A DNA stretch of 6,115 bases from positions 1 through 6,115 of the forward strand of contig JAZOLI010000061.1 of the NCBI GenBank assembly GCA_045652965.1, given 5' to 3'. Origin of the DNA: Scatosoma sp045652965 (GTDB lineage: Bacteria > Bacillota > Clostridia > Christensenellales > Borkfalkiaceae). Positions within the stretch are counted from its first letter, which is position 1, and each line of letters starts with the position of its first letter. Of this stretch, positions 1-4,750 are shown piece after piece. A program made the position numbers and the translations under genes. Below the pieces are notes generated by a model. That model searched no databases. It was not told the origin of the DNA and saw only the letters and a program-made list of their open reading frames with translations.

Positions 1-544
1 CCTTTTCTTCTTGATAATAATTTTCCGTTGCCACCGTTTCGTCGTCATAGATAGACGAAATTTCTTCATTCGGCTCGTACATGGTAGGTTCGTTTTCATC
101 CATTTCGATTCTTTCCGCCACTGCCGTTTCCGCCTTTTTCGTCTTTTCAAGTCTTTCGTGATTGAGAAAGATAGGGGGCATGGCTGCATTTAAAATGTTT
201 TTCCAATCGTACGATCCACTTCCGTTGATGCCGTAAGCAACGGGCACGACGTCGTTTTTTACGTAGCAAATCACGCCGCAAAAGCCGCCTGATATGTCAA
301 GATCGGAAAGGATATTAAAAAGGCTTTTTCCGCGCAGCGACAACATTTCCGTGTTTCCTTTGCTATCAGAGATAAGGCAATAATATTCCCCTGAAACCAA
401 GGGCGCGAAATTAATCACGGACACTTCGATCGCGAGATTTTTTCCATATTGTTCAATTTTAATCAAGCCCGAAAGGGCTTTGCCATCGCCTGAAAATCCT
501 TGACGGGCTTGGCGTAAAATGCACATTTTTTTAACATAATTCAT
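1..544 (-). CDS. Hypothetical protein, N-terminal 181 residues (partial, runs off left edge)
   Basis: I do not recognise this protein. The frame is open from an ATG at 542-544 to the left edge with no stop, so the C-terminus lies outside the window. The start is supported by an AGGTG ribosome-binding-like sequence 5 nt upstream on the minus strand. An ATG 13 nt further upstream hits a stop after five codons and cannot be the start. Residues 1-120 look like a compact globular domain rich in alternating hydrophobic residues (for example LIKIEQYGKNLAIEVSVI at 27-44 and GEYYCLIS at 52-59, then GGFCGVICYV at 87-96). From about residue 130 the chain becomes highly charged and acidic, with little hydrophobic content, and looks like a disordered linker or tail. 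No signal peptide or membrane segment is visible. It is transcribed divergently from the popT operon. It is probably cytoplasmic, but no function can be assigned. Confidence 0.8.
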   Translation of the reverse strand, partial: MNYVKKMCILRQARQGFSGDGKALSGLIKIEQYGKNLAIEVSVINFAPLVSGEYYCLISDSKGNTEMLSLRGKSLFNILSDLDISGGFCGVICYVKNDVVPVAYGINGSGSYDWKNILNAAMPPIFLNHERLEKTKKAETAVAERIEMDENEPTMYEPNEEISSIYDDETVATENYYQEEK

Positions 545-578
545 AAGCGCACCTGCATAAAATTTATTATTTAACGAT

Positions 579-584
579 ATTATA
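579..584 (-). promoter_or_regulatory. Possible -10 box for the leftward partial gene
   Basis: The minus strand reads TATAAT here, about 35 nt upstream of the ATG at 544. The surrounding 561-588 region is very AT-rich. No good -35 hexamer lies 15-19 bp upstream (the best options share only about three bases with TTGACA), so the assignment rests on the -10 box and its position alone. Confidence 0.35.
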
Positions 585-661
585 TATGTTTTCACAGCGT
601 AGAAATTGACGATTTTGCGTTTTTTTAAGCAAAAAAGGACGGAAAACACCGCCACAAAGCG

Positions 662-704
662 TTGACCTTGCTGTTATTTTAGGGTATAATAATAATCAAA
701 GGAG
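662..704 (+). promoter_or_regulatory. Sigma-70/SigA-type promoter and RBS of the popT-comF operon
   Basis: TTGACC at 662-667 and a perfect TATAAT at 685-690 are separated by the ideal 17 bp. An AAAGGAG ribosome binding site at 698-704 sits 6 nt before the ATG at 711. The start of transcription should fall near 697, so the 5' leader would be only about 14 nt and would begin almost at the Shine-Dalgarno sequence. That leaves no room for a leader-based riboswitch or attenuator. The match suggests strong housekeeping expression. Confidence 0.85.
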
Positions 705-710
705 AAAATC

Positions 711-1688
711 ATGGGAAAGGATAGCTTAGAGATAGCACTTATCAAATATAACAAAAAAACTTGGAGCAAGAGTGCCCTGCTCGGTTTCTTTATCGGGCTT
801 GCGGTGATTGTTCCGGGGATTAGCGGTTCAACGGTTGCCATCATTTTCAAATTATACGATCAATTTTTATATGCGCTTGGCAATCTTTTGAAAAAGTTTA
901 AACAGTGTTTTTTGTTCCTGCTCCCGATCGGGATCGGAATCGTTGTTGGCGTGTTGCTTGGCTTTATCGCCGTGAAAGCGCTTTTAGACATTTTACCTTT
1001 TGCCATTGTGTGCCTGTTTGCAGGGCTTATGACGGGCGCGTTCCCTGCGGTCACTGACGAGATGAAAGGCGCGAAAAAAACGGCAGGGCGAGTTGCCCTG
1101 TTCGCGCTTGGGCTTTTCATTCCCGTTGCGCTCGGTTGTGTTTCCGCTTTGATGTCGGGCTCTAACGCAGGCGGAGCGGAAGGTATAGTAAAGGACGTGT
1201 TTGCAAAGATAGAGTGGTGGCATTTGCCGCTCGGTTTAATCATCGGCGCGGTGATGGGCATCACGCAAATCGTGCCGGGGCTTTCGGCAAGCGCCTTTTT
1301 AATGGCGGTGGGTTGGTTTCAATCGCTCGTGCAAAGCGTGAGCATGACCTATTGGAAAAGCAATCCGATGGTGTTTGCTGTCTACGTAGCGCTTGGCATC
1401 GGCTTTATCGGTGGCATACTCGCTTTTTCCAAGCTCTTAACGGGCATTTTTGCAAAGGCACGCCACACGGCGTATTCGATGATCGTGGGGCTTTCGCTCG
1501 GCTCAATCCTTTCCATGTTTTGCAACGGCGATATCGTGGAAGTTTACGCCACGTGGGCGGCAGGCGGTGCGTTCGTGATCGACGTTTGCCTTGGCGTAGC
1601 TTTGTTTATCGCAGGGGTAATCGGGGCGTATATGCTCGTGCGATATCAACGTAAAAAAGACGCCGAAAGCAATGAAACTTTGGCGTAA
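711..1688 (+). CDS. popT: DUF368 family polyprenyl-phosphate transporter (PopT-type)
   Basis: This is a 325-residue polytopic membrane protein of the DUF368 family. Members were shown experimentally in 2023 to act in transport of undecaprenyl phosphate (C55-P), the lipid carrier of cell-wall precursors, back to the cytoplasmic face; the name PopT comes from that work. The sequence shows about eight to ten hydrophobic segments and the two related family signatures VPGISGST (34-41) and VPGLSASA (188-195), each followed by a similar hydrophobic stretch, which marks an internal duplication. The N-terminus (1-20) is short, charged and probably cytoplasmic, and the C-terminal tail after about 311 is charged (RYQRKKDAES). 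Length is normal for the family. The ATG is fixed by AAAGGAG 6 nt upstream. The last 17 bp overlap the comF start, so the two are co-transcribed and probably translationally coupled. The family is certain; the exact substrate here is inferred. Confidence 0.92.
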   Translation: MGKDSLEIALIKYNKKTWSKSALLGFFIGLAVIVPGISGSTVAIIFKLYDQFLYALGNLLKKFKQCFLFLLPIGIGIVVGVLLGFIAVKALLDILPFAIVCLFAGLMTGAFPAVTDEMKGAKKTAGRVALFALGLFIPVALGCVSALMSGSNAGGAEGIVKDVFAKIEWWHLPLGLIIGAVMGITQIVPGLSASAFLMAVGWFQSLVQSVSMTYWKSNPMVFAVYVALGIGFIGGILAFSKLLTGIFAKARHTAYSMIVGLSLGSILSMFCNGDIVEVYATWAAGGAFVIDVCLGVALFIAGVIGAYMLVRYQRKKDAESNETLA

Positions 1689-2415
1689 ATGGCTTGAAAA
1701 ATTAAAGAAAGTGGATCGCGAGCGCGGCTACGCTTGCGATGCTTGCGGCGCAGAGCTTTTCGATTATCCCGAGCATAGATTGTGCGGAGAATGCGAAGCA
1801 AAGCTTTTAAAAACGGGCGATAAATTTTGCGATAAATGCGGTAGACGAACGCGCGCGGAAGGTGTGTGCTTAACCTGCAAAAGCCACGCGCCCAAATTCA
1901 CGAAAGGCTTTTCGCCTTTTCCCTATCTTGGCACGGCGGCAAAGCTCGTCAATCGCATGAAAAACGGTTCGCCACGGCTTGCCCTTTATTTTGGCGAGAA
2001 ATCGGCGGAATATTTGCTTTCCAAAACGACGGAAAACGAGTTTCTTATCGTGCCCGTTCCCACCACGCAAAAGCGTTTGAATGGGCGTGGCTATAACCAA
2101 GCGGAAGAGCTTGCAAAAAGCGTTTCGTGTGCTTTAGAACGCGCAGGCAAGAGCGTTGTGCTCGATAGCGAAGTGTTGCAAAGAACAAGGGAAAATGCCG
2201 CGCAAAAGAAGCTGGGTTTTGCCGATCGCGCGAAGAATATCGCAGGCGCGTTTCATTTACATAAACGCAAGCTTGTGAAAGACAAAACGGTGCTTTTGAT
2301 CGACGATATCATGACGACAAGCGCAACGGGCAGCGCGTGCGCCGAGCTGATCGTGAACGCAGGCGCAACCGCCGTCTATTTTTTAACGGTTGCCGCCACA
2401 CCAGAACTTAAATAA
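1672..2415 (+). CDS. comF: ComF family protein (zinc-ribbon plus phosphoribosyltransferase fold)
   Basis: This 247-residue protein has the standard ComF architecture. A Cys-rich N-terminal region carries four CxxC pairs (C22/C25, C38/C41, C53/C56, C66/C69) that should bind zinc. It is followed by a type I phosphoribosyltransferase domain with VPVP at 127-130, RGYNQAEELA at 139-148, the Q-L-R-N-GAF stretch at 178-194, and the PRPP-binding loop LLIDDIMTTSATG at 208-220. ComF/ComFC proteins are needed for DNA uptake in naturally competent bacteria (they act with the ComFA helicase) and are also kept in species not known to be competent. No comFA or other competence gene lies in this window. The ATG lies inside the end of popT with only a weak GAAAG ahead of it, so translation probably depends on coupling to popT. 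The 3' end overlaps the opposing NlpC/P60 gene by 8 bp. Confidence 0.92.
   Translation: MKLWRKWLEKLKKVDRERGYACDACGAELFDYPEHRLCGECEAKLLKTGDKFCDKCGRRTRAEGVCLTCKSHAPKFTKGFSPFPYLGTAAKLVNRMKNGSPRLALYFGEKSAEYLLSKTTENEFLIVPVPTTQKRLNGRGYNQAEELAKSVSCALERAGKSVVLDSEVLQRTRENAAQKKLGFADRAKNIAGAFHLHKRKLVKDKTVLLIDDIMTTSATGSACAELIVNAGATAVYFLTVAATPELK
2362..2397. repeat. Imperfect 10-bp inverted repeat at the end of comF
   Basis: GGCGCAACCG at 2362-2371 is matched by CGGTTGCCGCC at 2387-2397, its complement with one bulged base, around a 15-nt loop. It lies within the last codons of comF and just downstream of the stop codon of the leftward NlpC/P60 gene, where a 3'-end structure for that transcript would be expected. 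No T-run follows it on either strand, so it is not a canonical intrinsic terminator, and it may be a by-product of the codons used. Confidence 0.4.
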
Positions 2416-3289
2416 AACGCCGAGCTTCCACGTAGTGACTCCACCGCGTGGAGCTTATTTTTTCAATGCGCGCAAAATCGGAAGCGGTGTGGAGAATATA
2501 ATTATCCCCAAGATAGAGTGCCACGTGCCCGATGCGTTCCACGCCTGAAAGATGTTTGCGGCTTTCGTTGGTGAAGAAAATGCAATCCCCACGTTGCAAA
2601 TCGCTTTTCGCAACGTATTGCCCCTGTTTCACTTGCGTGCGCGTGGTCACTTGCAAAAGTTTGCCTGCGCCCTTGTAAAAAATATATTGCACGAGCGAAG
2701 AGCAATCAAATTTTTGCGCGGTGAAACCGGCTAGAAGATTGCCGTTGCCGTCGTGAAAGCGTACTGCGCCGTAAACGTAGGGCACGCCCATCAGTTTATA
2801 CCCTTCGCTAATCACGCTCTCCACCTTTTCGTTGTCACTTTTTGAAATGGATAACACGGCGGCGTAGGAAGCGTAGATGTAGGCGGTTTTGCCCCGATAA
2901 TAGGTTTTATACCAATTTCCAGATTGTCCCACTACGGCGTAATTTTCGCCCTTTTCCGCCTGTCCAAGCGTGGCAAAATCGGTGCCTGCGCCCGAGCGGA
3001 TGTTCACGTTGTTCCCCGTACATCGTATGTACTTCGCGTAAGTCACTTTCGGCGGTTGGGGCTCAGGTTCAGGCTCAGGGGTGGGTGTTGGCGTAGGTGT
3101 AGGAGGCGTAGGCTCAGGCAAGGAGCTCGAACTTTCGTTTTCCAAATCGGGGAGCACGCTTTCGCTGTTTGTAGGGGGTTGAAACAGCTCGTCGTTGTTT
3201 ACCTTTTCCGTTTGCACGAAAAAGGAAGCTGTGGTTGCGATACAAGTAAGCGCCAAAACGAGCGCTAAAATTTTTCTTAAGTTTTTCAT
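2408..3289 (-). CDS. Secreted SH3b plus NlpC/P60 peptidoglycan hydrolase
   Basis: This 293-residue protein is predicted to be exported and to cut peptidoglycan stem peptides (typically a gamma-D-Glu-diamino-acid endopeptidase). Residues 1-21 form a signal peptide (MKNLRK, then a hydrophobic core), with likely cleavage after A21. C16 is preceded by ALT, a poor lipobox, so a lipoprotein is unlikely. A Ser/Pro/Glu-rich spacer (about 30-81) ends in a TP/EP repeat. A bacterial SH3 domain spans about 84-147, with the typical NVNIRSGAGTDFATLG at 94-109. The NlpC/P60 domain spans about 153-293. Catalytic Cys196 is in FDCSSLV, His255 in GHVALYLG, and the third residue is His267 in ILHTAS; the 12-residue His-His spacing matches Spr-like members. 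The catalytic set is intact. The ATG lacks a Shine-Dalgarno sequence and sits only 9 nt from the -10 box. The stop overlaps comF tail-to-tail. Confidence 0.93.
   Translation of the reverse strand: MKNLRKILALVLALTCIATTASFFVQTEKVNNDELFQPPTNSESVLPDLENESSSSLPEPTPPTPTPTPTPEPEPEPQPPKVTYAKYIRCTGNNVNIRSGAGTDFATLGQAEKGENYAVVGQSGNWYKTYYRGKTAYIYASYAAVLSISKSDNEKVESVISEGYKLMGVPYVYGAVRFHDGNGNLLAGFTAQKFDCSSLVQYIFYKGAGKLLQVTTRTQVKQGQYVAKSDLQRGDCIFFTNESRKHLSGVERIGHVALYLGDNYILHTASDFARIEKISSTRWSHYVEARRFI
2424..2463 (+). terminator. Intrinsic terminator of the popT-comF operon, inside the convergent gene
   Basis: Nine bases after the comF stop, the plus strand can fold in two mutually exclusive ways, both ending in the T-rich CTTATTTTTT. 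One is a perfect 6-bp stem CTCCAC/GTGGAG (2439-2444 with 2448-2453) with a 3-nt loop. The other is a longer stem pairing 2424-2432 with 2447-2454 (8 bp with one bulged T). The T-tract is 2455-2463. The element lies wholly within codons of the opposing NlpC/P60 gene (residues around 276-290), so it has to serve as terminator and as protein code. Confidence 0.7.
3050..3118 (-). repeat. Low-complexity TP/EP dipeptide linker repeat
   Basis: Residues 58-80 of the NlpC/P60 protein are a run of Pro alternating mostly with Thr and then Glu. On the plus strand this appears as short tandem units of the type GGTGTA/GGCGTA, then GGCTCA. Such linkers commonly span the wall between the membrane side and the catalytic domains. 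The short tandem units make the tract prone to length change by slippage. Confidence 0.75.
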
Positions 3290-3298
3290 AACAAAGCG

Positions 3299-3327
3299 AT
3301 TATACGATAACTTTTTTTGAAAATCAA
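3299..3327 (-). promoter_or_regulatory. SigA-type promoter of the NlpC/P60 gene, giving a near-leaderless mRNA
   Basis: On the minus strand, TTGATT (3327-3322) and a perfect TATAAT (3304-3299) are separated by 17 bp. Only 9 nt (3298-3290) separate the -10 box from the ATG at 3289, so the transcript should begin 0-4 nt before the start codon. No ribosome binding site is present in that space. The match is good enough that either the mRNA is leaderless or a second, more distant promoter also drives the gene. Confidence 0.72.
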
Positions 3328-3342
3328 GACATAAATTTTACC

Positions 3343-3367
3343 GTTTTTCCCAAGAGTTGGGAAAAAC
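3343..3367. repeat. Perfect 11-bp inverted repeat between divergent promoters
   Basis: GTTTTTCCCAA at 3343-3353 and TTGGGAAAAAC at 3357-3367 are exact complements around GAG. Two further C-G pairs (3341-3342 with 3371-3372) can form beyond a 3-nt bulge. The T-run comes first and the A-run last, the reverse of a terminator, so on either strand this is not an intrinsic terminator. It sits between the -35 boxes of the NlpC/P60 gene and the PHP gene, a natural place for an operator. The binding protein is unknown. Confidence 0.65.
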
Positions 3368-3397
3368 CACGGCACATTTCCAAATCACGGCAGGTTA

Positions 3398-3411
3398 GGA
3401 AAAATTTTTCC
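3398..3411. repeat. Perfect 14-bp palindrome GGAAAAATTTTTCC
   Basis: This fully symmetric site lies 19 bp upstream of the PHP gene's -35 box. Its GGAAAAA half-site is also the half-site of the inverted repeat at 3343-3367, so four copies in alternating orientation fall within 68 bp. It could be a second operator for the same dimeric regulator. The central A5T5 tract could instead simply bend DNA or act as an UP element. Confidence 0.5.
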
Positions 3412-3430
3412 ACGTATACTTTCTTCTCGC

Positions 3431-3475
3431 TTGCTTGATTTTATAAATTATGTTATAATATAAAGGACGAAGGAG
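3431..3475 (+). promoter_or_regulatory. Extended -10 promoter and RBS of the PHP phosphatase operon
   Basis: A perfect TATAAT at 3454-3459 is preceded by TGT, forming an extended -10 element. A weak -35 (TTGCTT, 3431-3436) lies 17 bp upstream. Transcription should start near 3466. AAGGAG at 3470-3475 lies 10 nt before the ATG at 3486. The leader is about 20 nt. Confidence 0.75.
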
Positions 3476-3485
3476 AGAAAAAACC

Positions 3486-4322
3486 ATGCAAAAGCTTTTA
3501 ACGGACGTACACAACCATTCCACCTATTCTTACGACGGCGTTTCGCCTCTTACCGACATGCTCAAAACGGCGCAAGAAAAAGGGGTTGCGTTCTACGGCG
3601 TTTCCGAACATTTCGATTTCGACCAAGGCAGAGCAGATGGGGGAACGAACGCGGAAGAATATTTCCACGACGCTCGCCATTTGCAGGAAGATTACCAAGG
3701 GGTGATGAACGTGCTTGTTGGTGCGGAAGTGGGCTTTGCGCCTGTGGCAGAAGTGATTGAAAAAAGCCGTGAAGTGATTGAGAAATATAACCCCGATTTC
3801 GTGGTAAACAGCGTACACGGTCAAAATGGAGAAGATTATTATCGCCAAAAACCCTTTTACCAAACGACGTGCGAAGGGGTGGAAATTTTGCGCCCGAAAA
3901 AGGAAACGTATGGCGAATATCTTTCGCTCGTGCGCCGCAGCTTAGACGTGCCGTATGCTTACGATATCGTGGGACATATCGGCTATCCCACCCGTTATGC
4001 GCCCTATCAAGATAAAGAATTATCGTATAGCGAATTTAAAGAACAAATCGACGATTTGTTAAAAACGATTATCGCGAAAAATAAAATTTTGGAAGTGAAC
4101 GCTTCCAATCGTTATGCAAAAACCTTTACCCCCTGCGCAAGCGAAGAGATTGTAAGGCGCTATTTCGCGCTCGGCGGTCGGCTCGTTTCCTATGCTTCTG
4201 ACGCGCACGTGACGGAAAGTATTTTAAGGCGGCGCGATGAAGCGATGGCTTTGCTCAAAGAAATCGGCTTCACGCATATCACCGTGCCCTGTCGCGGTGA
4301 ATATATCAAGGTGGAAATTTGA
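3486..4322 (+). CDS. hisK: PHP-domain phosphatase, histidinol-phosphatase (HisK/HisJ) family
   Basis: This 278-residue protein is a metal-dependent phosphoesterase of the PHP superfamily. The closest family is HisK/HisJ, which makes L-histidinol from histidinol phosphate (EC 3.1.3.15) in the cytoplasm. All expected metal ligands are visible: H9 and H11 in TDVHNHSTYSYDG with D17, H42 in SEHFDF, E81 in GAEVGF, H111 in NSVHG, H164 in GHIGYP, and D239/H241 in SDAHVTE, so an active trinuclear site is likely. Length is normal for the family. The ATG is fixed by AAGGAG. No other histidine gene lies within the window, so the substrate could be histidinol phosphate or another phosphomonoester. The last codons carry the AAGGTGG site (4308-4314) that probably serves the next gene, which starts 3 nt after the TGA, so the two are co-transcribed. 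Confidence 0.88.
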   Translation: MQKLLTDVHNHSTYSYDGVSPLTDMLKTAQEKGVAFYGVSEHFDFDQGRADGGTNAEEYFHDARHLQEDYQGVMNVLVGAEVGFAPVAEVIEKSREVIEKYNPDFVVNSVHGQNGEDYYRQKPFYQTTCEGVEILRPKKETYGEYLSLVRRSLDVPYAYDIVGHIGYPTRYAPYQDKELSYSEFKEQIDDLLKTIIAKNKILEVNASNRYAKTFTPCASEEIVRRYFALGGRLVSYASDAHVTESILRRRDEAMALLKEIGFTHITVPCRGEYIKVEI

Positions 4323-4325
4323 TGT

Positions 4326-4535
4326 ATGTCTAAACTTGATCTTTTAAAACTTCTGCAAACCTACGGCGAAGAAACCGAGCTTGCCGATTTCACGCCCGAC
4401 GAGCTTGAAGAAATGCTCGCGCGCATGCAAGCAGGCGGGGAAGAGTTGCCTTTCTCCGCCGCCGCCTTTAAAGAAAAATATTTCGCCTATTACGACGACG
4501 TAAAGGATAAGTCCCTTAAAAAACAAGACTGGTGA
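4326..4535 (+). CDS. Small acidic hypothetical protein (69 residues)
   Basis: I do not recognise this protein. It begins 3 nt after the PHP gene stop and has AAGGTGG at 4308-4314, inside the preceding gene, about 11 nt before its ATG. An ATG at 4322 overlapping the PHP stop is not the start, because it meets a stop after three codons. The protein has 16 Asp/Glu against 9 Lys/Arg, an amphipathic N-terminal helix (KLDLLKLLQTYG, 3-14), a TPDELEEMLARMQ helix with a typical N-cap (24-36), and a Tyr/Lys-rich C-terminus (KEKYFAYYDDVKDKSLKK). No signal, membrane segment or Cys is present. It is probably a soluble helical protein. Its tight spacing and codon usage like its neighbours suggest a real gene in the PHP operon, perhaps a partner or regulator of that enzyme, but this is inference. 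Confidence 0.72.
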   Translation: MSKLDLLKLLQTYGEETELADFTPDELEEMLARMQAGGEELPFSAAAFKEKYFAYYDDVKDKSLKKQDW

Positions 4536-4553
4536 AAAACGGAGAATCTACGT

Positions 4554-4580
4554 CGCAGGGCTTTGTCAGGCTTGCGTTTT
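4554..4580 (+). terminator. Weak hairpin plus T-run after the 69-residue gene
   Basis: CGCAGG (4554-4559) pairs with CTTGCG (4571-4576), including one G-U pair, around an 11-nt loop. It is followed directly by TTTTCCC. It is short and the T-run is only four bases, so at best it is a leaky terminator ahead of the stronger one at 4631. Confidence 0.3.
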
Positions 4581-4630
4581 CCCTTGCTCGTAATCGCTTT
4601 TATCAAACCCCAAACAAAAAAATTTTCTCG

Positions 4631-4657
4631 CGGCAAAAATTTTTTGCCGTTATTTTC
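4631..4657 (+). terminator. Probable terminator of the PHP operon
   Basis: CGGCAAAAA (4631-4639) and TTTTTGCCG (4641-4649) are perfect 9-bp arms about a single central T. In RNA the likely fold is CGGCAA/TTGCCG or longer, with an A/U loop. It is followed by TTATTTTC, a T-rich tract. The symmetry would also allow weaker function on the minus strand. It separates the PHP operon from the promoter at 4658. Confidence 0.6.
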
Positions 4658-4686
4658 TTGCAAAATGCAAATAATTATGGTAAAAT
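4658..4686 (+). promoter_or_regulatory. Extended -10 promoter of the Na+/phosphate cotransporter gene
   Basis: TTGCAA (4658-4663) and TAAAAT (4681-4686) are 17 bp apart, with TGG just before the -10 box forming an extended -10 element. The predicted start of transcription is near 4693, giving a leader of about 58 nt. A small inverted repeat, TTGCA-AAA-TGCAA (4658-4670), covers the -35 box and could be an operator. No recognisable PHO box was seen. Confidence 0.72.
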
Positions 4687-4730
4687 TAAAATAGGGAAAA
4701 ATTGAGAAAAGTGTAGAAACAACGAAATTT

Positions 4731-4736
4731 AAGGAG
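4731..4736 (+). promoter_or_regulatory. RBS AAGGAG with unusually long spacing
   Basis: A full AAGGAG lies 14 nt before the ATG at 4751, longer than the usual 5-10 nt. The intervening bases are A-rich and contain no start codon at a better distance. No nearer in-frame start exists, so 4751 remains the best start. Confidence 0.6.
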
Positions 4737-4750
4737 ATATAAAAAGAAAA

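Noticed and set aside
13..193. 60-residue plus-strand frame at the left end
   Set aside because: Arg/Phe-rich antisense shadow of the acidic tail of the leftward partial gene.
465..480. AAGCCC-GAAA-GGGCTT hairpin with a GNRA loop on the plus strand
   Set aside because: The 6-bp stem falls in early codons of the leftward gene, and the GNRA loop would exist only in antisense RNA. No T-run or wider structure was seen, so chance is likely.
860..1264. Minus-strand 134-residue open frame within popT
   Set aside because: Pro/Ala/Lys-rich translation typical of an antisense shadow; it lies wholly within a certain membrane protein gene and has no promoter or RBS.
1214..1654. Plus-strand 146-residue open frame overlapping popT
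   Set aside because: Arg/His-rich, low-quality translation in another frame of a conserved gene.
2842..3268. Two plus-strand frames opposite the NlpC/P60 gene
   Set aside because: Arg/Cys-rich translations antisense to the Pro/Glu linker and SH3 coding region; no RBS or recognisable motif.
4533..4535. TGA recoded as a sense codon
   Set aside because: The PHP gene also ends at TGA just before a new start, and the reading frames contain no internal TGA, so the standard code fits.
4693..4750. Riboswitch or phosphate-responsive leader before the transporter
   Set aside because: The leader is only about 58 nt, A-rich and without stable pairing, too small and unstructured for a known riboswitch.
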